56,207 bases of DNA, taken from contig JADFYO010000018.1 in the NCBI GenBank assembly GCA_015233015.1, positions 1-56,207 of the forward strand, written 5' to 3'. The position numbers and the translations under genes are program-made. The notes beneath the pieces were generated by a model. That model was not told the origin of the DNA. It saw nothing but the letters and a program-made list of their open reading frames with translations, and did not search any database. This DNA is from Nitrospirota bacterium (lineage in GTDB: Bacteria > Nitrospirota > Thermodesulfovibrionia > Thermodesulfovibrionales > Magnetobacteriaceae). Of this stretch, positions 8,892 through 16,401 are shown in pieces; the first letter of the stretch is position 1, and the number at the start of each line of letters is the position of its first letter.

Positions 8892-9144
8892 AACCGACAA
8901 GCCTTTTACAAAGAGAGCGAAAAAATATTTAAAGAAAGATCCAAACCTTAAAAAGATATACTTAGAGTTCGCAAGTAAAATTCTTAATGACCCCTTTGAC
9001 CCTTTACTTAAAACTCACAAACTCTCAGGAAATCTCAAGGATAGATATTCCTGCTCACTAACGCATGACATTCGCGTTATATTTAAACTTGCCGGCGACA
9101 TCGTCCACCTCCTCAACATAGGCCCTCACGACGAAGTCTATTGA
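8875..9144 (+). CDS. RelE/StbE-type mRNA interferase toxin, module 1
   Basis: The 89-residue protein has the RelE-superfamily pattern: helical amino-terminal half, then KTHKLSGNLKDRYSCSLTHD, then IRVIFKL and LLNIGPHDEVY at the end. It would cleave mRNA on ribosomes, held in check by the antitoxin encoded just upstream. The reading frame overlaps the antitoxin gene by 17 bp, or 11 bp if the second ATG (8881) is used, which aligns better with toxin 2. The last about 40 residues are almost identical to toxin 2 (10940) while the first 45 differ strongly. Confidence 0.85.
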   Translation: MPMTIKTDKPFTKRAKKYLKKDPNLKKIYLEFASKILNDPFDPLLKTHKLSGNLKDRYSCSLTHDIRVIFKLAGDIVHLLNIGPHDEVY

Positions 9145-9212
9145 TTATGACCGGGTTGCCTTTATGAGAACGAAGTTTGAAATTATAATAATCTGACGGC
9201 GGGTGGTGATAG

Positions 9213-9250
9213 CCCCCTCCATCTGATGATGTTGCGTTTGATGGAGGGGG
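9213..9250. terminator. strong hairpin terminator between convergent genes
   Basis: Perfect 11-bp arms CCCCCTCCATC (9213-9223) and GATGGAGGGGG (9240-9250) are followed on the plus strand by AGTTCCTTCTCTT. The hairpin lies between the toxin 1 stop and the stop of the convergent AhpD-like gene and probably serves both directions. Confidence 0.7.
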
Positions 9251-9269
9251 AGTTCCTTCTCTTAGATGT

Positions 9270-9797
9270 TCAGTCTTGTTCGACTTTAAATGTATCTATC
9301 AAAATATCGGCCGCAACCATATTGGCTCCATGCACAAGGGCATCAAAGATGTCCCTTTCACTCCAGCCCAGACCTCGTAACTCATCTACATCGCTGCCCA
9401 CAACTGAGTGAGGGTTTTTTACAGCCTTTAGTACGAACAGGAGCAGCGCCTTTTCTTTTTCGGGAAGCGGTGCCTTCCGGGGGTCTTTGATCGTCTCATT
9501 AAGGACATCTATGCCTATGCCGCTTTGTATCAACCTGCCCTTGTTCATATCGATACAGTAGGTGCAGTTTGTACCCACCGATACGAGCATTCTGACAAAA
9601 GTCAAAAATCCCATATTCAGAGTTGGATGATTCATGAAGTACCCCATGACATTAAAGGTGCCTTCAAAAATCGCCGGACTAACAGCGTAGAGCTGCATTG
9701 GATTTGGAACTTTCCCCATCACCCCTTTAATTGTTGAAAAAATCTCGGCTGTCTTTCCTGTTGCTTCCTCCGGTGATACGGTTTTAATTAATGGCAT
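9270..9797 (-). CDS. carboxymuconolactone decarboxylase/AhpD-family protein
   Basis: About 175 residues; helical AhpD-like fold with the redox pair in GTNCTYCIDMNKG (Cys-x-x-Cys followed by a downstream acid and Asn), as in alkylhydroperoxidase-like and CMD proteins. It likely acts in the cytoplasm in peroxide or reactive-carbon defence; the substrate is unknown. The start is set by an AAGGAGG site just upstream of two adjacent ATGs (9800 and 9797). The longer frame up to 9824 lacks a site. The gene is followed upstream by two TetR-type operators and a tetR gene in the same direction, so repression by that regulator is likely. Confidence 0.85.
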   Translation of the reverse strand: MPLIKTVSPEEATGKTAEIFSTIKGVMGKVPNPMQLYAVSPAIFEGTFNVMGYFMNHPTLNMGFLTFVRMLVSVGTNCTYCIDMNKGRLIQSGIGIDVLNETIKDPRKAPLPEKEKALLLFVLKAVKNPHSVVGSDVDELRGLGWSERDIFDALVHGANMVAADILIDTFKVEQD

Positions 9798-9839
9798 CAT
9801 TACCTCCTTTATTTTCGTATTCATACCATACCGTCAGGC

Positions 9840-9860
9840 CATACCATCCAGCAGGTATGT
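9840..9860. promoter_or_regulatory. putative TetR operator 1
   Basis: CATACC (9840-9845) and GGTATG (9854-9859) form an inverted repeat with an 8-bp spacer. The GGTATGT half-site is exactly 30 bp from that of operator 2. It lies 40-60 bp upstream of the AhpD-like gene start and downstream of tetR. Confidence 0.5.
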
Positions 9861-9872
9861 TTGCAGAATAGC

Positions 9873-9890
9873 ACATACCAGCAGGTATGT
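9873..9890. promoter_or_regulatory. putative TetR operator 2
   Basis: A perfect palindrome ACATACC-AGCA-GGTATGT (7-bp arms, 4-bp spacer) lies between the tetR stop and the AhpD-like gene. Size and symmetry fit a TetR-family dimer site. With operator 1 it probably controls the AhpD-like gene. Confidence 0.65.
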
Positions 9891-9908
9891 CAAGGGTGTT
9901 CGATAAAA

Positions 9909-10547
9909 TTATTTTATCGTCAGCGAATTGATATAGATTTCAATCTGTGCAGTGCAGCGGCGATAAATCTCAACCGAGTTGCTCTTTTTAGCCGTGGTGA
10001 TACAACCCTCGAGGCATGATAGTATGAACATGGCAGTATCTTCGGGATTCACATCTTTCTTTATTTGCCCTTTTTCTATGGCCTGAACAATGACCTTGGT
10101 TACTATTGCCTGCCAGTCGTTGAATAACGTCTCCAGAAGCCTTGCAAAATCCTCATCTATGGGCGACATCTCCTGAATAAGGTTATTTAAGGGGCAGCCA
10201 TTTTTGATTTCAAATAAGCTGCAATGTTCAAATAAGATAGTGGGAAGTATCCTGATGTGGTCAATAAGGGCAGTCAACGGCTCCGGCTGATCTAATAACG
10301 GCAGCTCCCAGAATTGCTTAAAAAATGCTGATACAGTCTCAGAAATAGCGGTAAGCGCCAGTTCCTTCTTGGATCTGAAATAATGATACAGCGCGCCCTT
10401 CGTAAACCCGGTTTTCTCTACGATGTTGTTGAGAGACGCCCCCTGATAGCCGTTCAGGTAGATATCCTCAAAGGCGGCGTCTATTATTTTTTTTCTTGTA
10501 TCATGGTCGTGCCCAGCGGCGGCATGTTGCTTTAACTCTTTAGACAT
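9909..10547 (-). CDS. TetR-family transcriptional regulator
   Basis: This 212-residue protein has an amino-terminal HTH typical of TetR/AcrR regulators (DTRKKIIDAAFEDIYLNGYQ, ASLNNIVEKTGFTKGALYHY, then FRSKKEL) and a helical ligand-binding carboxy-terminal domain with a CLEGCITTAKKS stretch. I chose the ATG at 10547 because the HTH begins 16 residues after it. The frame is open further upstream to 10904 only because it runs antisense through antitoxin 2. It probably represses the AhpD-like gene through the palindromes at 9840-9890. The effector is unknown. Confidence 0.9.
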   Translation of the reverse strand: MSKELKQHAAAGHDHDTRKKIIDAAFEDIYLNGYQGASLNNIVEKTGFTKGALYHYFRSKKELALTAISETVSAFFKQFWELPLLDQPEPLTALIDHIRILPTILFEHCSLFEIKNGCPLNNLIQEMSPIDEDFARLLETLFNDWQAIVTKVIVQAIEKGQIKKDVNPEDTAMFILSCLEGCITTAKKSNSVEIYRRCTAQIEIYINSLTIK

Positions 10548-10650
10548 AGTTAATTCTACAACTAATTGCAAAGTTTTTTCATTACCGCGGGGACATCTAT
10601 CGGGGTAAACGCATTTCAACAGATGATTATTTTCATTCAGGCCATCTTTG

Positions 10651-10665
10651 TGATACAATAAAACC
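10651..10665 (+). promoter_or_regulatory. extended -10 promoter of toxin-antitoxin module 2, predicted leaderless
   Basis: TGTGATACAAT (TACAAT at 10654-10659) ends 7 bp before the ATG at 10666. It shares position and the upstream sequence with the module 1 promoter and has no ribosome-binding site. Confidence 0.5.
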
Positions 10666-10950
10666 ATGAGCGAAACCATTACAGAGGCAGCCCTCCCCGT
10701 TGCTGCCGGCACAACTGCCGCCGTGACAAACCCTGACATAGAGCGAATAAACGGGATACTACAGGTGCTATCTCCGGAACGCGTTAAAGAGATAGCCGAC
10801 TTTACAGCCTTCCTTGCCGAAAAGGAGCGCAAACACAAGGCATTCGTCGATGAGACGCTGGCCGCTGAGGCCAGTACCGAGAGATATACCTTTAAAAACT
10901 CCAACGAGTTGATACAGGCCGCTATTGATTCAGTTTCTGATGATGCTTAA
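10666..10950 (+). CDS. type II antitoxin, module 2
   Basis: This 94-residue paralogue of the antitoxin at 8616 keeps most of the residues in the first 70 (IERINGILQVLSPERVKEIA, then FTAFLAEKERKHKAFVDETL) but has an unrelated tail, ASTERYTFKNSNELIQAAID then SVSDDA. In RelB-like antitoxins the tail contacts the toxin, so the difference probably sets partner specificity. The gene is divergent from tetR and overlaps the following toxin gene by 11 bp. Confidence 0.8.
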   Translation: MSETITEAALPVAAGTTAAVTNPDIERINGILQVLSPERVKEIADFTAFLAEKERKHKAFVDETLAAEASTERYTFKNSNELIQAAIDSVSDDA

Positions 10951-11209
10951 TCTTGAGGCTGATAAATCCTTTCTAAAGAAACTTGGTAAACTTTTAAAAG
11001 GTTCTCCAGCGCTGAACGAGAAAATATCCATAGCTTTCGATTTGTTGCAGGAAAACCCTTTCACACCATCATTGAAAACGCATAGGCTTTCAGGACGCCT
11101 CAAAGATAGATATTCCTGCTCACTAACGCATGACATTCGCATTATATTCTCACTATCCGATGAAACCGTCCACCTATTCAACATAGGCCCTCACGACGAA
11201 GTCTATTGA
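10940..11209 (+). CDS. RelE/StbE-type mRNA interferase toxin, module 2
   Basis: About 89 residues. The start is one of two adjacent ATGs (10940, 10943) inside the end of the antitoxin frame. The carboxy half, KTHRLSGRLKDRYSCSLTHD, then IRIIFSL and LFNIGPHDEVY, is nearly the same as toxin 1, while the first 45 residues (LNLEADKSFLKKLGKLLKGS...) differ. The RelE fold and mRNA-cleaving role come from the family; activity is not shown. It is followed by the convergent TauE-like gene. Confidence 0.85.
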   Translation: MMLNLEADKSFLKKLGKLLKGSPALNEKISIAFDLLQENPFTPSLKTHRLSGRLKDRYSCSLTHDIRIIFSLSDETVHLFNIGPHDEVY

Positions 11210-11251
11210 TCAGAGCCGGGCTCAGGAAACTATCAACAGCGGCTGTTTTAT

Positions 11252-12043
11252 TCAATACCCCATGACATCCATCCACATGCGAACGGTGGCTAAGGTTATC
11301 ACAACCGCGAGGGCCTTTCTCAGAACCGGAGCAGGGATTTTCTTTGTAAACCCCGCACAAATTCTTGCCGCCGGTATTGAACTGATTACTACGACTGCCG
11401 TCATCACATATGGAACCTGTCCGGTTATAAGTTTCCCTATCGCCCCTGAAATTGACGCAACGAAGGCTATACCCAAGGTGCTTCCAATAGCGACCTTCGT
11501 CGGGATTTTCAGTAAATAAATCATCAGCGGCGTAAATATATATGCCCCAGGCGCCCCAACCATCCCTCCTATAAATCCTAAAATGGTAGAAATCAGGGCG
11601 GCTTTGGGTTTGCTGAACTTTATATCGCTTAAAATTACGTCTTCGTCAGATTCCTTATTCGGCAACACCATCACAACCGCCGCAAAGGCTGACATTACGG
11701 CAAATATCAACAGAAGCGTCTTGCTTGACGAACGATTTGAATACACGGCGCCAATAAAAGCGGCAACCACGGCAGTAACTCCCATTATGACTACCAGTTT
11801 TTTCAGGACGAGCTTATTCTTGTTCTGTACCGACAGCCCCGCAAGCGACGACGCAAACACTACAATTATTGTAATCCCGGAGACCGCTTTCATATCGAGC
11901 GCTCCCACCCCTATTAGCGGTGGAATGTATAAAAGCATCGGCACAAGGACTATAGCCCCTCCCAATCCCAAAAGCCCTGAAAGACCACCTCCGGCTGCCC
12001 CAATTAAAAATAACGCCGCCAACATGCCTACCGAAACCATCAT
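11252..12043 (-). CDS. TauE/SafE-family membrane permease (short type)
   Basis: About 263 residues with roughly eight hydrophobic segments. The two family repeats are visible by the glycine-rich signatures GGGLSGLLGLGGAIVLVPML near the start and GFIGGMVGAPGAYIFTPLMI in the second half. TauE/SafE proteins move sulfite, sulfoacetate or other small organic anions across the inner membrane; the substrate here is unknown. I prefer the ATG at 12043 or 12040, because the frame further upstream begins with TTG and has no membrane character. It is not obviously related in sequence to the larger permease at 16402. Confidence 0.85.
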   Translation of the reverse strand: MMVSVGMLAALFLIGAAGGGLSGLLGLGGAIVLVPMLLYIPPLIGVGALDMKAVSGITIIVVFASSLAGLSVQNKNKLVLKKLVVIMGVTAVVAAFIGAVYSNRSSSKTLLLIFAVMSAFAAVVMVLPNKESDEDVILSDIKFSKPKAALISTILGFIGGMVGAPGAYIFTPLMIYLLKIPTKVAIGSTLGIAFVASISGAIGKLITGQVPYVMTAVVVISSIPAARICAGFTKKIPAPVLRKALAVVITLATVRMWMDVMGY

Positions 12044-12213
12044 GGCTAATATTGTACCACAATTGCCGTAAGATTTCAGAAGGTGAATCAAGATTTTTTT
12101 ATTTCAACAACAGAAATGAATATGTTACTATACACACGTTCCTGGAAGAAAAGAAACAGACACATTAACTAACATTTGCCTAACACAACAGAGATTATAA
12201 GGGGAGAAAGGAC

Positions 12214-12948
12214 ATGCGCGACTGCAAACACGGGTGCAGCAGCGATCACGGCAATAGCAACGGGCCGCAGAAGGCAGTCGTCTTACTAAGCGGCGGGGTT
12301 GACTCAGCGACCGCCCTTGCCATCGCAACGGCTGACGGCTATGACTGCTATGCCCTGTCATTTGATTACGGGCAAAGACATATAGCAGAGCTTCAGAGCG
12401 CGGGTATGGTCTCGGAGTATCATGGCGCATCCCGCCATCTGGTTATTAAATTCGACATGAGAAGCATCGGAGGCTCTGCCCTGACAAGCGATATGGAAGT
12501 CCCCAAAGACAAAGCCCCTGTCACCGGTGCACCTGAGATTCCCGCGACATATGTACCGGCAAGAAATACGATATTTCTCTCATTTGCCCTGGCCTGGGCG
12601 GAGGTACTTGGGGCATGGGACATATTCATCGGCGCAAACGCAGTTGACTACAGCGGTTATCCCGACTGCCGTCCTGAGTATCTTCAATCGTTTCAGGCAA
12701 TGGCCAATCTGGCAACTAAAACGGCGGTAGAGGGAAAGGGATCTATCGTAATCCACGCGCCGCTGATACACATGACAAAGGCGCAGATAATAAAAACTGG
12801 GCTGGAGCTTGGAGTGGATTATTCGCTGACAAGTTCCTGTTATGACCCAACCCACGCCGGTGCGTGTGGCCGATGTGATTCCTGTGTAATACGCCAAAGA
12901 GGGTTTGAGCAGCTTGGCGTGAAAGACCCCATTAAATACGCCACATGA
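12214..12948 (+). CDS. queC: 7-cyano-7-deazaguanine synthase QueC
   Basis: QueC converts 7-carboxy-7-deazaguanine to preQ0 in queuosine biosynthesis, using ATP and ammonia. The 244-residue protein shows the PP-loop [15 protein letters not shown] (residues about 26-40), [33 protein letters not shown], and the zinc cluster [16 protein letters not shown] near the end. About 20 residues rich in Cys, His and Asn ([14 protein letters not shown]) precede the usual start and may be extra or untranslated. AAGGGGAG precedes the ATG. No other queuosine gene and no preQ1 riboswitch is visible nearby. Confidence 0.95.
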   Translation: MRDCKHGCSSDHGNSNGPQKAVVLLSGGVDSATALAIATADGYDCYALSFDYGQRHIAELQSAGMVSEYHGASRHLVIKFDMRSIGGSALTSDMEVPKDKAPVTGAPEIPATYVPARNTIFLSFALAWAEVLGAWDIFIGANAVDYSGYPDCRPEYLQSFQAMANLATKTAVEGKGSIVIHAPLIHMTKAQIIKTGLELGVDYSLTSSCYDPTHAGACGRCDSCVIRQRGFEQLGVKDPIKYAT

Positions 12949-13015
12949 GGAAGCAGTCATTGACAATAAAATCTGATGTCCATATAATAAGAATACATGA
13001 GTAGGAAGAGAACAC

Positions 13016-13603
13016 ATGAATAGGAAGATTATAATCGCGGTGTTGTTAACGGCATTGTGCATTTTAGCGGCAGGCGCAGCGGGATTGGCTCACGCCGGGG
13101 GCGAGAATGCCGCTGATGCGGATAAGTTAACATTGATTCTCAATAATAACGAAGAGAGGGTTCTCGATGGATGCCGCATTGACGGCCCGTATTATTGTGA
13201 TAAGAATGGACGTTTTTGCATACACGAGAATAATATAGCTGCCCTGAAAGGCAATTCGCTGCGGTGCTGGGGGACTGGAATAATTGGCAATCTGCGCCCG
13301 ACTAAAGATTTAATTCAGGAGGTTAAGGACGCCGCTGGGATAAGCGATTGGTTTAGGAAGGCATGTGAAAGCGGCATCAAGAGTTTGAGTTCTTTTTCAA
13401 GCGACGGCAAGATGATTATAGACCAGGATAAATTAGAATCTATCCGCCTGTTAAAAGGCGACTCCCCAACTAAAAGCTTAATCGGGCAGGGCAAGACGTT
13501 CACATTCTCATATGAAGCCAAATATTCTAACAACAGACAACAGCAGTATAATTGCCGGATTAACACAAGGGCATGGATTTACTATATATATATGTATCAG
13601 TGA
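13016..13603 (+). CDS. uncharacterised exported protein
   Basis: The 195-residue protein has a clear signal peptide (MNRKIIIAVLLTALCILAAG, cleavage likely after AHA near residue 27). The mature part has four spaced Cys within CRIDGPYYC, RFCI and LRCWG, which suggests disulfides in the periplasm. The family is not recognised. The carboxy end (RINTRAWIYYIYMYQ) runs into a TATATA tract and looks unlike the rest, so a shortened or shifted 3' end is possible. Downstream a short sequence (ATGTATCAGTGATT) is repeated twice, around 13591-13622. Confidence 0.65.
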   Translation: MNRKIIIAVLLTALCILAAGAAGLAHAGGENAADADKLTLILNNNEERVLDGCRIDGPYYCDKNGRFCIHENNIAALKGNSLRCWGTGIIGNLRPTKDLIQEVKDAAGISDWFRKACESGIKSLSSFSSDGKMIIDQDKLESIRLLKGDSPTKSLIGQGKTFTFSYEAKYSNNRQQQYNCRINTRAWIYYIYMYQ

Positions 13604-13713
13604 TTATGTATGTATCAGTGATTTCCTCCCCCGCAATGCCGCTGCCTGCTGGCACATATAGTCCTTTTCATGGTTGAGCATATAAAGGGAGATTAACTAA
13701 GGAGATTAACCCG

Positions 13714-14019
13714 ATGGATTTTTACGTAGTCTTAGTAACCGTACCCAATAACAAGACGGCTAAAACCATAGCCGAGACACTCGTCAGCGAAGGTTTGGCA
13801 AAATGCGTTAACATCGCAAACGATATTAAATCCATATTCCGCTGGGAAGGCAAGGTGCAGAAGGAAGAGGAGCTGCTTATGATTATTAAGACAAAAAAGT
13901 CAAATTTCCCGTCTCTGATGACAAAGGTCAGAGAGCTTCATCCATATACAATGCCGGAAATAATTGCGTTGCCCATTGTCGATGGCTCTGAGGAATATCT
14001 GGGCTGGCTTAACTCGTGA
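13714..14019 (+). CDS. cutA: CutA-like divalent-cation tolerance protein
   Basis: CutA1 is a small trimeric protein linked to copper and other divalent-metal tolerance. The 101 residues match the family in length and in landmarks: VLVTVPNNKTAKTIAETLV, GLAKCVNI, FRWEGKVQKEEELLMIIKTK, ELHPYTMPEIIALPI, and a WL near the end. An AAGGAG site precedes the ATG by 9 bp. The stop codon lies within the first unit of a 25-bp tandem repeat. Confidence 0.93.
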   Translation: MDFYVVLVTVPNNKTAKTIAETLVSEGLAKCVNIANDIKSIFRWEGKVQKEEELLMIIKTKKSNFPSLMTKVRELHPYTMPEIIALPIVDGSEEYLGWLNS

Positions 14020-14114
14020 TTGACTTTTTAATTGTGTTCGTGAGTGACTTATTTAATTGTGTTTATGATTGATTTATTTAATTGTGTTTATGATTGACTT
14101 ATTTACTTCTATTT
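14016..14114. repeat. four tandem copies of a 25-bp AT-rich unit
   Basis: The units start at 14016, 14040, 14065 and 14090 and approximate RTGATTGACTTATTTAATTG plus TGTTT; the first is 24 bp. The array starts in the stop codon of cutA and ends 8 bp before the start codon of the next gene, so it fills the whole intergenic space. Copy number could vary between strains. Confidence 0.8.
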
Positions 14115-14122
14115 ATGTATAA

Positions 14123-14992
14123 ATGAGCATGGAAAGCAAACTATTTTTCGGTAATTATCTGCTTAAGAAAAAGCTGATACGCGAAGAGGACGTATTATAT
14201 GCCCTTAGGTATCAGAGCGAGAAAACGCCGTCCTTTATTGAAACTGCCGTTAACATGGGTTGTCTTGACATGAAAAAAGTCTATGAGATATTAACGATGC
14301 AGGCAAATACCGACTTGGCTTTCGAGGAAATAGCCCTACAGAAAGGCTGTCTTACAAGCAGCCAAATCACTGACATACTCAATGAGAGAGAAAAGGCAAT
14401 GCCGCACATCGGAGAGATCCTTGTCAATATGGGCACTATCGCAGAAGACGTTATGTCGGCGGCGTTAAAGGCCTTTCAGCAAACCACTGAGAGGTTCATA
14501 GAGTTAAGCGATATCCTGCGCGGCGTGAAGATGTTTCAATCGATAAGCGACAGGGCGCTGGAGGCCCTTGCCATCATTTCAGAAAAAATAATATGCAAAC
14601 AAAATGAACGAATAATCTATGAAGGCGAAAAGGCGGAATGTTTTTATTGTGTCGTTTCGGGTTCTCTTAGGGTAACAAAAAACAATCCCGATGACTGGGA
14701 CAAGGATATATTCATATATACAATTACCAACAACGATGTATTTGGCGTATCGTCTATTTACGAAAAAGAAAAGAGAGCGGCTAATGTAACCGCTGAGCAG
14801 GAATGTGTCCTTTTGCGTTTTGACAGAGAAAAATTTCTGGGGTTTCTGAGCGAACACCCAAAGGCCGCATACCACATTTTGCTGTTTATCATTCAAAGGC
14901 TCGTTTACAAACTCCAGTTAGCGCACAGGGAGCTTGCAAACGAAAGAAAACATATCATAGGTTCAGAGCCTTTGATGGACGGCATAGTTTAA
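14123..14992 (+). CDS. cyclic-nucleotide-binding protein with MshEN/GspE-N-like repeats
   Basis: The 289-residue cytoplasmic protein has two parts. Residues about 5-130 contain repeated helical units of the type [20 protein letters not shown] and [20 protein letters not shown], resembling the amino-terminal domains of GspE/PilB ATPases, some of which bind cyclic di-GMP. Residues about 145-265 form a CRP-like cNMP-binding barrel ([31 protein letters not shown]) that lacks a DNA-binding HTH. It could act as a second-messenger-responsive adaptor, perhaps for pili or motility; no partner is visible. There is no clear ribosome-binding site. Starts at 14123 and 14129 are equivalent. Confidence 0.75.
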   Translation: MSMESKLFFGNYLLKKKLIREEDVLYALRYQSEKTPSFIETAVNMGCLDMKKVYEILTMQANTDLAFEEIALQKGCLTSSQITDILNEREKAMPHIGEILVNMGTIAEDVMSAALKAFQQTTERFIELSDILRGVKMFQSISDRALEALAIISEKIICKQNERIIYEGEKAECFYCVVSGSLRVTKNNPDDWDKDIFIYTITNNDVFGVSSIYEKEKRAANVTAEQECVLLRFDREKFLGFLSEHPKAAYHILLFIIQRLVYKLQLAHRELANERKHIIGSEPLMDGIV

Positions 14993-15030
14993 GCAATTTA
15001 ACAAAAATAAGGAGAAAAGAAGGAGAAAAG

Positions 15031-15426
15031 ATGGCTTCGACAGGTGCACTGGTTACTATAAAATATGATGAAAAAGGGCTTGTCCCCGTAATAATACAGG
15101 ACGTGAGGGATTCGGCTGTTTTGATGATGGCCTACATGAACGCCCAGTCTTTTGATGAGACAATAGCCTCGGGATATACCCATTTCTGGTCGCGTTCGAG
15201 GGGGAAGTTCTGGAAAAAAGGCGAGCAGTCAGGGCATGTACAGGAGGTAAAGGAAGTCCTCATAGATTGCGACGGCGATACTGTGTTGATAAAGGTCATA
15301 CAGCACGGTCCCGGGGCCTGCCACACGGGACACAGAAGCTGCTTCTACAGAGACAGCAACGGTATAGAGACAGAGGGAAAGGTGTTCTCCGAAGAAGACG
15401 TATATGGCAAAAAACACGGCCAATAG
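15031..15426 (+). CDS. hisI: phosphoribosyl-AMP cyclohydrolase HisI
   Basis: HisI catalyses the third step of histidine biosynthesis, opening the adenine ring of PR-AMP. The 131 residues contain the family markers [28 protein letters not shown], the zinc and magnesium region [13 protein letters not shown], and [14 protein letters not shown]. An AAGGAG site lies 5 bp before the ATG. It overlaps hisE by 23 bp, so the two steps normally done by HisIE are here split into adjacent, coupled genes. Confidence 0.95.
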   Translation: MASTGALVTIKYDEKGLVPVIIQDVRDSAVLMMAYMNAQSFDETIASGYTHFWSRSRGKFWKKGEQSGHVQEVKEVLIDCDGDTVLIKVIQHGPGACHTGHRSCFYRDSNGIETEGKVFSEEDVYGKKHGQ

Positions 15427-15757
15427 CACCCCTGAAAACGTAATAGCATCGCTTTACCGTCTGATACTGGAAAGGAAAGAAAACCCTCAGGCGCACTCCT
15501 ACACCTGCGCGTTGTTTTCAGGAGGTAAGGACAAGATACTAAAAAAAATCGGAGAAGAGGCCGTAGAGGTTATTATTGCCGCGAAGGGACAGGGCAGGGT
15601 GCGTCTAATTGAGGAACTCTCCGACTTGTGCTATCACACGCTTGTCCTGATGGCTTTGGAGGGAGTCTCACCGGAGGATATTGCACTGGAACTCCAGAGA
15701 AGGTCGAGCCGGAGTTCAGAAGCCGCCAACGAGCGGCAGCCGGTTTTCAATAAATAA
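15404..15757 (+). CDS. hisE: phosphoribosyl-ATP pyrophosphatase HisE
   Basis: HisE hydrolyses PR-ATP to PR-AMP (step two of histidine biosynthesis). The 117 residues show [20 protein letters not shown], the MazG-like metal motif [13 protein letters not shown] and [13 protein letters not shown]. The last about 15 codons and the stop ([16 protein letters not shown]) do not look like the usual HisE tail, and their DNA belongs to a dispersed repeat that also occurs at 29502-29595. The gene end has therefore been rebuilt by the repeat. The catalytic core is intact. Confidence 0.94.
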   Translation: MAKNTANSTPENVIASLYRLILERKENPQAHSYTCALFSGGKDKILKKIGEEAVEVIIAAKGQGRVRLIEELSDLCYHTLVLMALEGVSPEDIALELQRRSSRSSEAANERQPVFNK

Positions 15758-15803
15758 AACGTGTGCGAGAAACAGGGGTGAAGGGGGATTATCCCCCTTC
15801 GTC
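15708..15803 (+). repeat. dispersed two-hairpin element, copy 1
   Basis: This roughly 96-bp element matches the reverse complement of 29502-29595. It contains a GCCGC/GCGGC hairpin and then a long hairpin with arms GAAGGGGGA and TCCCCCTTC. The last about 37 bp are nearly identical between copies. It starts inside the hisE reading frame and lies between hisE and a convergent UspA-like gene, where the second hairpin can serve as a terminator. Confidence 0.85.
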
Positions 15804-15870
15804 TTTAATTAAGTCTTCCAATCAACTTAACTATAGCTTATAACATAACTTGCTGTCCAGTGTCTGTTAT

Positions 15871-16350
15871 TTATGTTATCACCAGCACCACATTGCAGCT
15901 GTTGAGCTGGGCGTTGCCGGTTTTTTCGATTCTGTAATCCTTTTCGTCGTTATATGCTACATGGGTTACATTACGCGTCGGCATAGGGACTACTATTATC
16001 GCATTAGCATCGGGGGCTTCGGCCTTTATTTCCTCTATAATGTCCTCGATTGCTCCAACGCATTTGTCAAACACTGCCTCTATTGCGCTGGATTTGCAAT
16101 ACCCTCTTACACAATCGAAAAATGCCTCCGCCTCCCGCGCTGCCTGTGCCTGCATCTTGTCGTGATGGCCGAACTCATAAACCGAGAGGAATGTCCTTTC
16201 CATGATGCTGAACTCCGGGACAACTGCCTTTATGTTGAGAACCGAGCCCAGCATCTTTGCCATATCACTTCCGTATGTTATTGACTCTTTGTACGTGAAA
16301 CCCGGATACACTATCACTGTTATCTGTCCTTTGCTCTGATCTTCTCTCAT
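15871..16350 (-). CDS. UspA-like protein (USP1), third gene of the permease operon
   Basis: This protein of about 159 residues has a UspA/HUP-like pattern: a strand with TVIVYPGFTYKESITYG near the start, alternating helices, and a late strand VVLVIT. It is clearly paralogous to the protein at 19711 (shared VIVYPG.xYKESIxY, VxPEF, ER, YEFG, IVVPxP). The classical ATP loop is not obvious, so it may not bind ATP. I prefer the ATG at 16350, which has a GAGG site and matches the paralogue; a GTG at 16383 is the alternative. It lies 51 bp after the permease gene, so probably belongs to the sigma-54 operon. Confidence 0.75.
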   Translation of the reverse strand: MREDQSKGQITVIVYPGFTYKESITYGSDMAKMLGSVLNIKAVVPEFSIMERTFLSVYEFGHHDKMQAQAAREAEAFFDCVRGYCKSSAIEAVFDKCVGAIEDIIEEIKAEAPDANAIIVVPMPTRNVTHVAYNDEKDYRIEKTGNAQLNSCNVVLVIT

Positions 16351-16401
16351 CTCATAGTCCTCATTCAATCTCAAAGGTTTCACGTTTATCTCTCTGCGGC
16401 C

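Noticed and set aside
10548-10904. Amino-terminal extension of the TetR regulator
   Set aside because: This part of the frame runs antisense through antitoxin 2 and its promoter. The HTH starts just after the ATG at 10547.
12092-12213. preQ1 riboswitch upstream of queC
   Set aside because: The spacer is A-rich but I cannot place the aptamer's conserved stem and A-rich tail, and only a normal ribosome-binding site is visible.
13651-13670. A further sigma-54 promoter upstream of cutA (TGGCACATATAGTCC)
   Set aside because: The -24 part fits but the -12 TTGC/TTGA is missing, and no palindromic activator sites lie upstream.
14016-14114. Possible CRISPR array (repeated units of about 25 bp)
   Set aside because: The units are directly adjacent with no spacers, and no cas gene is in the window.
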